From Nocardioides renjunii (GTDB lineage: Bacteria; Actinomycetota; Actinomycetes; Propionibacteriales; Nocardioidaceae), in the NCBI RefSeq assembly GCF_034661175.1, contig NZ_CP141058.1, positions 434,001-498,000 of the forward strand: a DNA stretch of 64,000 nucleotides. The letters are read 5' to 3'. Shown one piece after another: positions 31,525 to 39,726 of the stretch. The notes beneath the pieces were generated by a model that was not told the origin of the DNA, did no database searches, and worked only from the letters and a program-made list of their open reading frames with translations. How positions within the stretch are numbered: position 1 is the first letter of the stretch; each line of letters begins with the position of its first letter. The translations under genes and the position numbers were made by a program.

Positions 31525-33161
31525 GTGGACGCTCCTCGGTTCAGCCGGGACAGGAGGGCGGCGGGTCGCAGGCGCCCGGTGCGCTCCTGCCAGATCGCGG
31601 CGCGGGCGGCATTGGCCCCGGCCGCGCCGTGGACGCCACCGCCGGGGTGGGCCGAGGCGGAGGCGAGGAACAGCCCGGGGACGCCCGTCGACGCCCGGCC
31701 CCGCATCGCGGGCACCGGCCGGAACATCAGCTCCTGGTGCAGCTGGGACGTGCCGCCGTTGACCGCCCCGCCGATGAGGTTGGCGTTGCGCGCCTCGAGC
31801 TCGTGGGGTCCCAGCACCCGACGCGCCTGGACGAGGTCGCCGAAGCCCGGCGCCACGGCCTCGATGCGCGCCTGCATGCGGTCGGCGAAGCGCTCGGTCT
31901 CGTCGTGGTCCCACCGGCCCGTGATGCCGTCGGGACCGGCGTCGTGGCGGGTCATCCCGGGCTGCGGCACGTGGGTGTAGGCCCAGAACGACTCGGTCCC
32001 GGCGGGGGACCGGGTGGGGTCGCTGGCGGTCATCTGCCCGGTGAGCAGGAAGGGCCGGTCGGGCACGACGCCCGACGACACCTTCGCGAGCGTCTCGGTC
32101 ATCTCCTCCACGGAGTCCGCGACGTGCACCGTGCCGGGGACCTTGTCGGGCCGGTTGCGCCACGGGATCGGGCCCGACAGCGCCCAGTCCACCTTGACGG
32201 TGCCGGGGTCGAGCTCGAAGTCGCGCATCCCGCGCACCAGCCGCGGGGGCAGGTCCTCGTCGGGGACGAGCCCGCCGAAGAGGTGCGCCGCGGAGACGTC
32301 GGCGAGCACCGCGCGGGCGGCGTACGCCTCCCCGTCGCGGGTGCGTACGCCGGCCACGCGGCCGTCGCGCACGTCGACGGCCGTGACCTCGGTGCCGGTC
32401 TCCAGCCGGCCGCCGAGGCTGGTGAAGCGGCTGACGAGCGCGTCGGTGAGCGACTGCGCCCCGCCGCGCGGCACGGGGAAGCCGACGGTCTGCCCGAGCA
32501 TGGTCATCAGCACGCCGAAGACCCCGGAGCCGGGTGAGGCGAGCGGGAAGTCGGCGTGGCCGGCGTTGCCGGCGAGCAGGAGCGCAGCGGCCGGGCCCTC
32601 GAAGAGCTCGCGGCCGAGCGAGGCCACCGGGGTGGCCAGCATCCGCACGGTGTCGAGCCCGCCGGTCCGCGCCACCGCGGGCAGCAGGCGGGCACCGGCG
32701 CGCACCGGCGGGAAGGGCGAGATCAGGGCGTCGACCATCGCGGGACCGATGCGGTCCCACGTGCTGCACAGCTCGAGCCACGTGTCACCGTCACCGGGCT
32801 GCAGCGCCTCGAGGCCGGCGGCCGTGTCGTGTCGGTCGCGGTGGAGGATCGCCCACCTGTCGTCGCCGAAGGGATGGCCGAGCACGGCGGGCGCGTGCTC
32901 CCACGCCAGGCCGTGGTCCTCGAGGTGGAGCGACCGGATGGTGCGCGAGGCGAGCGCCAGGGGGTAGAACGCGCTGAAGGTGTCGTGCACGAAGTCGGGG
33001 TGCAGCTCGCGGTCGCTGCGGACCGCGCCGCCGGGCGTCGGCTGGGCCTCCAGGACCAGCACCTCCCAGCCGGCGTCGGCGAGCAGGTTGGCCGCGACGA
33101 GGCCGTTGGGGCCGGCGCCGACGACGACGGCGTCGTAGGTCCCCGGCGCGCGGCCGGTCAC
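31521..33161 (-). CDS. Carotenoid-desaturase-like FAD oxidoreductase (CrtI/RetSat type)
   Basis: 546 residues. The N-terminal dinucleotide-binding motif VVVGAGPNGLVAANLLADAGW (about 12-30) and the GG motif LEAQPTPGGAVRSDRE follow the phytoene-desaturase pattern. The C-terminal SAHPGGGVHGAAGANAA is the second FAD-binding stretch of that superfamily. There is no other carotenoid gene in the window, so the substrate may be another polyprenoid or lipid handled by the operon. GTG 33161 and its stop both sit in 4-base overlaps with the neighbours. Confidence 0.82.
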   Translation of the reverse strand: MTGRAPGTYDAVVVGAGPNGLVAANLLADAGWEVLVLEAQPTPGGAVRSDRELHPDFVHDTFSAFYPLALASRTIRSLHLEDHGLAWEHAPAVLGHPFGDDRWAILHRDRHDTAAGLEALQPGDGDTWLELCSTWDRIGPAMVDALISPFPPVRAGARLLPAVARTGGLDTVRMLATPVASLGRELFEGPAAALLLAGNAGHADFPLASPGSGVFGVLMTMLGQTVGFPVPRGGAQSLTDALVSRFTSLGGRLETGTEVTAVDVRDGRVAGVRTRDGEAYAARAVLADVSAAHLFGGLVPDEDLPPRLVRGMRDFELDPGTVKVDWALSGPIPWRNRPDKVPGTVHVADSVEEMTETLAKVSSGVVPDRPFLLTGQMTASDPTRSPAGTESFWAYTHVPQPGMTRHDAGPDGITGRWDHDETERFADRMQARIEAVAPGFGDLVQARRVLGPHELEARNANLIGGAVNGGTSQLHQELMFRPVPAMRGRASTGVPGLFLASASAHPGGGVHGAAGANAARAAIWQERTGRLRPAALLSRLNRGAST

Positions 33162-33595
33162 TTGGTCCGTCCCTCCACCACGAAGGCCAGCCGCCGCAAG
33201 GTCTCGATGTTGCGGTGGTGCAGCTGGAGGTCGCGGAGCGGCTTGGGGACGAGGAGGCCCGGCCCGGCGCTGGCGTCCTCGACGATGGTCACCGTGGTCG
33301 ATGCCCCGTCGGGCTGGAGCGAGATGTCCACGTTGGCCTGCCCGGCCGGCCAGCCGCGCGCCAGCAGCAGCAGGTGGCTTTGCTCCTCCACCTCGAGGAC
33401 CGAGGTGGTGTCGTCGATGAGGAGCGGCCACGTGCCGACGCTGTGGTGCAGTCGCGAGCCCACCGCCGGCCACGTCTCGTCGACGTCTCGCATCCGGGAC
33501 GCCCCGACGACGAAGAGCGGGTAGAGCCAGCCGTCGGCCAGGACCTCCCACACCCGGTCGGGCGTCGCCGCGATCGAACGGCTCGTCGTGCTCAT
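33158..33595 (-). CDS. SRPBCC-family protein (polyketide cyclase-like)
   Basis: 145-residue helix-grip protein: SRSIAATPDRVWEVLADGWLYP, a VGSRLHHSVGTWPL strand, TTVTIVEDASAGPG and a long C-terminal helix LRDLQLHHRNIETLRRLAFVV. Likely binds a hydrophobic ligand, possibly the lipid acceptor or product of the operon's transferases and desaturase-like enzyme. It overlaps both neighbours by 4 bases. Confidence 0.8.
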   Translation of the reverse strand: MSTTSRSIAATPDRVWEVLADGWLYPLFVVGASRMRDVDETWPAVGSRLHHSVGTWPLLIDDTTSVLEVEEQSHLLLLARGWPAGQANVDISLQPDGASTTVTIVEDASAGPGLLVPKPLRDLQLHHRNIETLRRLAFVVEGRTK

Positions 33596-34452
33596 GCTGT
33601 CTCCTTCGCTCGGGCGTCGGACGGGGCTGCCGTGCGGACCCAGTCGTCGTGGTGTCGACGGACCAGGCCACGCTCCTCGAACGCAGCCAACCATCCCTCC
33701 ATCGGCCAGTGCCCCCACCGGGCCCGAAAGATCCGTCCGTTGCGCAGGATGTCGTCGACGTGCTCGACGGGAGGGCTGCTGACGGGGTGGTGCTGGTGGT
33801 AAGCGCGGGCACCGCCGACCCAGCCGAGTCCGACGCCCGCGGCAAGCACCGTGCGCGCGAAGTCGGTGTCCTCGCCGCCGTAGCCGACGTAGTCCTCGCA
33901 GAAGCCGCCGGTGCGCTGCCAGGTCCCCGCGGCGAGGGCGAAGGACAGCGACCAGAACAGGTCGGGGTCCACGGACTCGAGGAGCTCGCCGGGGGCGGGG
34001 TGCGGCCGCGCCGGGTGCGGGTCGTCCCAGGCCGCGAGGGCCGACGGGTCGTCGGGATAGCCGGTCGCGGGAGCGGGAGGGAGGTAGGTCACCGGGCCCG
34101 ACCAGACCGAACCGGGGTGGGCCCGCACCACGTCGGCGTACGCCGCCACGAGCCCGGCGCCGGCGAGGCAGTCGACGTCGAGCAGCACGACGACATCCGC
34201 CCCGGCGTCGAGCGCGGTGCGGACGCCGAGGTTGCGGGCGGCGGCCAGTGGGAGCGCCCCGGCGGGCCCCCGACCCGTCCGGACGACCCGCGAGGCGAGG
34301 TCGCCGTCGCGGCGGTCCACGATCGCGGGGTCGTCCATCGCCACGACGACGTAGTGGTCGGGCAGGTGGGTCCCGCGCGCCAGCGCGCGGTGCTGGGCGG
34401 CGAGGTGGTCGTGACGTCCGTGGGCGATGGTCACCACGGCGACCCCGCTCAT
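33592..34452 (-). CDS. GT2 glycosyltransferase (GalNAc-transferase-like)
   Basis: 286-residue GT-A enzyme. The nucleotide-binding DxD is VVLLDVDCLAG (about 93-103). The acceptor-side signature GGFCEDYVGYGGEDTDFA (about 190-207) matches the GYGGEDxDF of chondroitin-polymerase/GalNAc-transferase relatives. No membrane helix is seen, so it acts in the cytosol or at the membrane surface. The gene is coupled by 4-base overlaps on both sides. Sugar donor cannot be given. Confidence 0.85.
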   Translation of the reverse strand: MSGVAVVTIAHGRHDHLAAQHRALARGTHLPDHYVVVAMDDPAIVDRRDGDLASRVVRTGRGPAGALPLAAARNLGVRTALDAGADVVVLLDVDCLAGAGLVAAYADVVRAHPGSVWSGPVTYLPPAPATGYPDDPSALAAWDDPHPARPHPAPGELLESVDPDLFWSLSFALAAGTWQRTGGFCEDYVGYGGEDTDFARTVLAAGVGLGWVGGARAYHQHHPVSSPPVEHVDDILRNGRIFRARWGHWPMEGWLAAFEERGLVRRHHDDWVRTAAPSDARAKETA

Positions 34453-35495
34453 CCGGCGTCCCCCGCGACGACACGGGCGCGAGTCGCCATCACGACGTCG
34501 GCGAAGCGGTCGGCCGCGTCCCCGTCGCACCAGTCCGCCCAGCGGCGCGCGTCGAGGGCGGCGGCTCGCTCGAGGACCTCCGGCCACTCGTCCCCCGGCC
34601 AGGCGGGGCACACGACGGCGGGCCAGCCGGTGGCCAGCACGTCGCCGGTGGTGCGCTGCTCGCGGTGGGGCCGGTCCTGCGGCACGACGACCGCCGGCGT
34701 CCGTGCGGCCGCGGTCTCGGCGAGCGCGTTCTGGCCGGCGTGGGTGACGACCACCCTGGCCTCGGCCAGGACCGACGAGGGGTCGTCGACCCACGTGCTG
34801 CGGTCGGCGCCCAGGATCCGCCAGTCCCAGTCGGGTGTGGCCCGGCGGGCCGCGTCCACGTCGGCGCCGGAGATGTCGTGCCCGCCCGACCCCAGCAGGA
34901 GCGCGACGGTCCGGGCGGGGGGTGCGCCGGGTGCGCCGGTGGCGGTCGGTGCCGGGCGCACCGGGTGGCGCGACAGCGCCCCGACGGGCACCAGCCGGCT
35001 GCGCAGGTCCTCCGGGAGGCCGGGCGTCATGCCGGTCGCCTCGGCGGGCCAGAACCCGACCAGCGCCTCGGCGACCCCCATCCCGAGGAGGTGGGCCGGG
35101 TCGTCGCGTCGCCCGGGAAGGACCACGGACACGGCGGGGACGCCGTGCAGCCGCGCCAGCAGGAGCACCTCGACCGACACGTCGACGACGAGCAGGTCCG
35201 GCCGTGCGGCGTGGAGCCAGGCGGACAGGGCGGCGGCCCGCTCGCGCGTGCCGTCGTGGTGCAGCGGCGCCCAGTGCAGGTGGCCGCGGGCGGTGACCTC
35301 GCGGGTGGCGCCGTCGTCGTCGGCGGGCAGCCGCACCCACTCCCCGCTCCAGCCGGCAGGACGGGGGAGCGAGGACAGCCCGGTGACGGCCACGCCCTCG
35401 GCGCCCAGCCGTGCCGCGAGCACCTCGGCGCGGTGCCGGTGACCGCTGCCGACGTGGTGGACGTAGTAGCCGACGGTCCCGCGCGGGCGCGTCAC
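34449..35495 (-). CDS. GT-B glycosyltransferase (MurG/GT28-like)
   Basis: 348 residues. The start GYYVHHVGSGHRHRAEVLAARLG has the GxGH-type loop of MurG-like enzymes, and the C-terminal donor domain has VTHAGQNALAETAAARTPAVVVPQDRPHREQR (split over two strands, about 252-283), matching the nucleotide-sugar-binding HAGxN motif. Probably adds one sugar to a lipid-linked or small acceptor. GTG 35495; both ends overlap neighbours by 4 bases. Confidence 0.78.
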   Translation of the reverse strand: MTRPRGTVGYYVHHVGSGHRHRAEVLAARLGAEGVAVTGLSSLPRPAGWSGEWVRLPADDDGATREVTARGHLHWAPLHHDGTRERAAALSAWLHAARPDLLVVDVSVEVLLLARLHGVPAVSVVLPGRRDDPAHLLGMGVAEALVGFWPAEATGMTPGLPEDLRSRLVPVGALSRHPVRPAPTATGAPGAPPARTVALLLGSGGHDISGADVDAARRATPDWDWRILGADRSTWVDDPSSVLAEARVVVTHAGQNALAETAAARTPAVVVPQDRPHREQRTTGDVLATGWPAVVCPAWPGDEWPEVLERAAALDARRWADWCDGDAADRFADVVMATRARVVAGDAG

Positions 35496-36559
35496 GCCGC
35501 GTCGTCCCGCCGGCAGACCTCGTCATAGATCGCGAGGTAGCCGTCGAGCATGGCATCGGCGCTGCAGGTCGCCTCGGCGTACGCCCGCACCGCCCGCCGG
35601 TCCAGCCGCGAGGCGCGGTGGATCGCGTCGGCCAGGGCAGCGGTGTCGCCCGGCGTGACGAGCACGCCGACGTCCGGGTCGACGACCTCGGTCAGCCCGC
35701 CCCGGGCGTAGCCCGCGACGGGGGTGCCGCAGGCGAGCGCCTCGGCGGCGACGAGGCCGTACGGCTCGTCCCACAGGGGCGTCACCACGGCGGCCGACGC
35801 CGATCCGATGAGCCGCGCGAGGTGGCGCTGGTGCAGGTGGTCGGCATAGGTCACGCCGTCGCCGAGCTGGGGTTCGATCACCTCGCGGAAGTAGCGGGGG
35901 TCCTGGCGGGGGCCGACGAGCACGAGGGGGAGCCCGGCGAGGCGGCACGCCTCGATGGCGTCGTGCGCGCCCTTCTCCGGCACCAGGCGTCCGGACCACA
36001 CGACGGGTCCGCCGCCCTGGCCGACGGGCCAGGCCGCGAGGTCCAGGCCGTTGTGGATGACGGTGCTGGGGACGACGTGGCGCCACGACCGCGAGGTCCA
36101 CTCGCTCACCGCGACGAAGGAGGACGCGGTGGCCTCCAGGGCCAGCGCCGACTCGAGGAACGGCAGCGGAGGCGTGTGCAGCGTCGTCACCATCGGCACG
36201 TCGACGGCCGGTGACATGGCGATCGGCAGGTGGTGGAGGCTGTTGTTGTGGATGAGGTCGTAGTCGTCCGGCCCGGAGCGGGCCAGGTCGAGCATCAGGC
36301 CCAGGTAGGCGTGGTGCTCGGCCAGCCAGGCCGGACCGGGCGCGAAGCGGTCGGCGAGCGCCTCGGCGCTCGGCTCGAAGGTGTCGAGCTCACGGAGACG
36401 GACCGGCAGCGAACCGTCCGAGCCCGGACCGGCGAAGAGCGTGACCTCATGTCCCCGCGCCGCGAGCCCCCGCGCCATCGTGTGCGTCATGGCCTCGAGT
36501 CCGCCCGCGAAGGGTTCGCGGATCGGGAAGCGGCTGGAGGCGACGAGGCAGATCCTCAC
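35492..36559 (-). CDS. GT4 glycosyltransferase
   Basis: 355-residue GT-B enzyme. The N-terminal glycine-rich acceptor loop is PFAGGLEAMTHTMARGLAARGHEV (about 16-39), the interdomain stretch VIHNGLDL (about 166), SGRLVPEKG in the donor domain, and the GT4 E-x7-E motif in EPYGLVAAEALACGTPV (about 263-279), a retaining transferase. GTG 36559. Overlaps the next and previous genes by 4 bases, so it is coupled in the operon. Confidence 0.87.
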   Translation of the reverse strand: MRICLVASSRFPIREPFAGGLEAMTHTMARGLAARGHEVTLFAGPGSDGSLPVRLRELDTFEPSAEALADRFAPGPAWLAEHHAYLGLMLDLARSGPDDYDLIHNNSLHHLPIAMSPAVDVPMVTTLHTPPLPFLESALALEATASSFVAVSEWTSRSWRHVVPSTVIHNGLDLAAWPVGQGGGPVVWSGRLVPEKGAHDAIEACRLAGLPLVLVGPRQDPRYFREVIEPQLGDGVTYADHLHQRHLARLIGSASAAVVTPLWDEPYGLVAAEALACGTPVAGYARGGLTEVVDPDVGVLVTPGDTAALADAIHRASRLDRRAVRAYAEATCSADAMLDGYLAIYDEVCRRDDAA

Positions 36560-37686
36560 CTCTCGGGGTCGAGCACGGACTCGTAGATGCGTGCGTGCGC
36601 GGCGGCGACCTGTGCCCGTTGTCGCCGACGCATCTCGACACTGGCCGGGCGCGGGGCCGCGGCGTACGCCGTCCGGACCGCGTCGGCGAGGCTCTCGACG
36701 TCGAGGTGCCGCTCGTCGTGCCCGTAGGTCAGCACCGGTGCCTGGTCGGCGAAGTAGCCGCACGACGGGGCGACGACGGCCGTGCCGAGGTCGCGGCAGG
36801 CCTCGAGCCACCCGCTGTGGGTGCCGAAGCGGTAGGGGAGGACGGAGACGTCGAGCGAGGCGAGGTAGTCCCAGAGGCCGTCGTCGTCGAGGAAGTCGTG
36901 GATCCGCAGGTCGACATCACCCCGTGCGGAGTGCTCGAGGAGCATCCCGGCCAGCTCGGCGTCGTAGCGGGGACCACCGGGCGTCAGCACGTCGCGGTGG
37001 CCGTTGACCTGCAGGACCGCTCCGGGAAGGTCGCGCAGCGCGTCGACGAGGACGGGCACGAGGGGGTGCGGGTGCATCCCGGCGCGCAGGCTCTTGACGT
37101 GCACCCCGACGCGGAACTCGCGCTCGCGCAGCCCGCGGCGGCGTACGTCGCGCATGGCGGCGGCCCGTCGCATCACGTCCAGGGGGACGACGTGCGGGTG
37201 CGGCACCACGAACGCCTCGCGGCCCCACCGGGACCGGATCTCGTCGGCGGCACCGCGGGTGAGGGTGATGACGGCGTCGGCCGCCGGCACGAGGACGTCG
37301 AGCTGCTGGTCGTGGGCGGTGCGGTCGGCGTGGTGGGGGTTGCGCAGGTCGTGCACCGTGAAGACGAACGGCTTGCCGCGGCGTCGCAGGGCGGCCACCA
37401 GCTCCTCCAGGTCTTCCACGCTCCGCGCGTCGAAGCCGAAGTGGAGGTGGAAGACGTCGAAGTCGTGGCTCTCCACCCACGAGGCGTCGAGCATCACCGG
37501 CGGCCACCACCGCTGGGTGTCCGCAGCGCCCTCGGGCACGGGGTCGGGGAGCCGGCGCGGGCCGGAGCCGTCCTCCGGGGCCAGGTGGCGGACGTAGACG
37601 TGCGACGCGGGGACCGAGGCGACGACGACCTCGCGGTCGCTCGACCGCCTCGGGACAGGCGGCGCAGCCGCGATCGCGTCGGACAT
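36556..37686 (-). CDS. Glycosyltransferase (GT4-like, first gene of the operon)
   Basis: 376 residues with GT-B character: FDVFHLHFGFDARS and FVFTVHDLRNPHHADRTA in the N-terminal domain, VITLTRGAADEI, then VLPYRFGTHSGWLEACRDLGTAVVAP in the donor domain, where the usual GT4 glutamate pair is altered (GTHSGWLEA). ATG 37686 is chosen; the frame is open to 37800 without a good start. As the first of seven coupled genes it sets the transcription of the GT operon; no clear promoter was found upstream, where the divergent GAF-ANTAR gene begins about 165 bases away. Confidence 0.78.
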   Translation of the reverse strand: MSDAIAAAPPVPRRSSDREVVVASVPASHVYVRHLAPEDGSGPRRLPDPVPEGAADTQRWWPPVMLDASWVESHDFDVFHLHFGFDARSVEDLEELVAALRRRGKPFVFTVHDLRNPHHADRTAHDQQLDVLVPAADAVITLTRGAADEIRSRWGREAFVVPHPHVVPLDVMRRAAAMRDVRRRGLREREFRVGVHVKSLRAGMHPHPLVPVLVDALRDLPGAVLQVNGHRDVLTPGGPRYDAELAGMLLEHSARGDVDLRIHDFLDDDGLWDYLASLDVSVLPYRFGTHSGWLEACRDLGTAVVAPSCGYFADQAPVLTYGHDERHLDVESLADAVRTAYAAAPRPASVEMRRRQRAQVAAAHARIYESVLDPER

Positions 37687-37850
37687 GGTCACGCGCACGG
37701 GTACCCACTCGAGCGTCTCGCATGCGCGTGCGACCCGGCAGATCACCATCCCGAGGGAGGTGTCGCGTTGAACAGCGCTCAGGGGGGAGGATAAATTCAC
37801 GCTTGACTCCAGAACACGGGTCGCAGAAGCGATGTCCTCAAGGATCTTCT

Positions 37851-38483
37851 TTGTCGTTCCACGACTCCGTGGCCGTGTTCGCGGCCCTCGCTGCCGACCT
37901 GCAGCAGGAGCCTGACGAGGCCCTCACCTCGCGCGCTGTCGTCCTCCGGATGCGCGAGCTCGTCCCCGATGCCGACGCGCTCCAGTACGCCCTCGACGAG
38001 GGGCCGTGCCTCCAGGTCGCCGATGCGGGCGGTTGGCTGCGCAGCGGCGACGTCGGCGCGGACGCCCGCTGGCCGGCCTGGGGTCCCCGGGCCGCGAGCC
38101 TGGGTGTGCGCTCGCTGCTGGCCGTCGAGATCACGGACCGGGACGGGCCGCTGGGCGCCCTCAACCTCTACAGCGGCGCGGGCGGGGCGTTCGCCGGGCG
38201 CGACGTGGTGGACCTCGCCCTCGCCTACGCGGCCCACGCCACGACGGCGCTGTCGTCCGCCCACAGGGCGGGTGCGCTGCAGGCGGCCGTCAGCTCACGC
38301 CACGTCATCGGGATGGCCCAGGGCATCGCCATGGAGCGCTACGGCATCGACCAGCAGCAGAGCTTCGAGCTGCTGCGCCGGCTCTCCTCCACGACCAACG
38401 TCAAGCTCCGCGACGTGGCGGCGCAGATCGTGGAGACGCGCGTCGTCCCGCACGACCGGGCGTCGGAGAGCGTCGACGACTGA
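37851..38483 (+). CDS. GAF-ANTAR regulator with shortened GAF domain
   Basis: About 210 residues. After FHDSVAVFAALAADLQQEPDEAL the sequence reads AVVLRMRELVPDADALQYALDEGPCLQ, so the middle strands of the GAF domain (normally a VSITLL-type strand and its loop, about 30 residues) are missing. The rest of the domain is intact: DARWPAWGPRAASLGVRS and GALNLYSGAGGAFAG. The ANTAR domain (about 155-200) has SSRHVIGMAQGIAMERYGID and LLRRLSSTTNVKLRDVA. TTG 37851 is chosen because AAGGA lies 6 bases before it; TTG 37803 and GTG 37869 are alternatives. Confidence 0.75.
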   Translation: MSFHDSVAVFAALAADLQQEPDEALTSRAVVLRMRELVPDADALQYALDEGPCLQVADAGGWLRSGDVGADARWPAWGPRAASLGVRSLLAVEITDRDGPLGALNLYSGAGGAFAGRDVVDLALAYAAHATTALSSAHRAGALQAAVSSRHVIGMAQGIAMERYGIDQQQSFELLRRLSSTTNVKLRDVAAQIVETRVVPHDRASESVDD

Positions 38484-38484
38484 A

Positions 38485-39195
38485 TCAGGCCGGCAGGCCG
38501 CCCGTGCCGAGGACGCGCTCGGCGACGGCGCCGATCTTCGTCCGGCGGCTGCGCGCCGCGAGCCGCAGCGCGTTGAAGGCGGTGACGGAGTCGAGCGACT
38601 CCTTGGCCATCAGGAAGCCGACCGCCCGCTCGATCACCACGCGGTAGTCGAGGGCGTGCTGGAGCTGTCGGGACAGCTCACCGGCGGTGTGGGCCCGGAG
38701 GGCGGCGGACAGGGTGCTGGACACGACATCCGCGTAGCGGGCCAGGGCCGCGACCTCGCTCGCGTCCCACTCGTGGGGCTGCTCGCGGTAGACGTCGAGG
38801 GTGCCGACCGGGACCCCGCCCAGGCGCACCGGCGTGCCAAGCACCGCGCGTACGGGCTGGTCGGCCATCGCCGCGGCGAGCACGGGCCACCGCTCGCCCT
38901 CCGCCGTCACGTCACGCGTGGTGACGACGGTGGCCGTCACGAACGCCTCCGTGCACGGACCCTGCCCCGACTCCGTCTCGACCTTCTCCAGGATCCGGCC
39001 CGGACCGTCGCTCGCGGCGACGTAGGACAGCACGTTCTGCTCGTCGGCGATGAGCAGGCCGGCACCGCCCACGCCGAAGAGGTCGACGCACGCCGCGACG
39101 ACCTGCTCCAGCACCGGGATGACGCTGCCGTCGTCGCCGGGGGACCGGCTAAGCCGGCGGAGGCTCTCGGCGAGGGCCGCGTCGTCGATGCTCAT
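38485..39195 (-). CDS. GAF-ANTAR regulator
   Basis: 236 residues. GAF domain about 25-170 with DLFGVGGAGLLIADEQNVLSYVAASD, GQGPCTEAF, ERWPVLAAAMADQPVRAVLGTPV and VGTLDVYREQPHEW. ANTAR domain about 175-230: LQHALDYRVVIERAVGFLMAKESLDSVTAFNALRLAARSRR (read across two helices). The stop codon lies one base from the stop of the convergent GAF-ANTAR gene. The ATG overlaps the stop of the upstream ANTAR gene by 4 bases, so the pair 39192-39548 and 38485-39195 are made together. Confidence 0.8.
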   Translation of the reverse strand: MSIDDAALAESLRRLSRSPGDDGSVIPVLEQVVAACVDLFGVGGAGLLIADEQNVLSYVAASDGPGRILEKVETESGQGPCTEAFVTATVVTTRDVTAEGERWPVLAAAMADQPVRAVLGTPVRLGGVPVGTLDVYREQPHEWDASEVAALARYADVVSSTLSAALRAHTAGELSRQLQHALDYRVVIERAVGFLMAKESLDSVTAFNALRLAARSRRTKIGAVAERVLGTGGLPA

Positions 39196-39548
39196 GGAGC
39201 GGGATCCTCCCCCGTCCGCGCCGACGCTGGCCAACCGGAGGCGGGCAGGTGGTCGGTGAGGCGGCCCAGCGCCGCGACGTCGTCGGCGTCCGCGGTCCCG
39301 TCGTGGGTGGCCACGAGGACCGCGGCCACGGTGCGGACCTTGGTGTTGCTGTCCTGCGAGACCCGGAGCAGCGTGCGCCACGCCTGCTCCGTGCTGCAGT
39401 GGTAGCTCGCGGAGACCAGGCCGATGGCCATGCCGATGTCGCGCTGGGAGCGCACGGCCTCGTGGAGCTGGGAGACCTCGTCACGCAGCGCCTCGGCCGG
39501 AGCGGCCGGGGCCGGTTCGCCCGCAGGAGGGCAGGGTGGGGCAGACAT
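39192..39548 (-). CDS. ANTAR-domain protein
   Basis: 118 residues. An N-terminal coiled-coil-like helix (ALRDEVSQLHEAVRSQRDIGMAIGLV) runs into an ANTAR three-helix domain (AIGLVSASYHCSTEQAWRTLLRVSQDSNTKVRTVA, read over three helices, about 40-75). No GAF or receiver domain is attached, so signal input must come from a partner, most plausibly the GAF-ANTAR protein co-translated with it. About 25 residues of the tail are flexible. RNA target unknown. Confidence 0.78.
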   Translation of the reverse strand: MSAPPCPPAGEPAPAAPAEALRDEVSQLHEAVRSQRDIGMAIGLVSASYHCSTEQAWRTLLRVSQDSNTKVRTVAAVLVATHDGTADADDVAALGRLTDHLPASGWPASARTGEDPAP

Positions 39549-39726
39549 CCGTCACCTCTTCATGACGCAGGTCCGCGGACACGGGGCGGATCTCCAACAC
39601 GTGCGTCGCCGACCCTACAACTGGTGTCGAGCATCGGCTCACGGTGGGCTGGTGACCGGATGTGGGCTAGAGTCGAGGTGACTCGAGCCCATGGGTCCTT
39701 CGCTCTCCGTTCGGGGAGGCACACGC

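Noticed and set aside
31521..33161. Carotenoid biosynthesis cluster
   Set aside because: The flavoprotein resembles CrtI, but no crtB, crtE, cyclase or other carotenoid gene is in the window, so only the family name is used.
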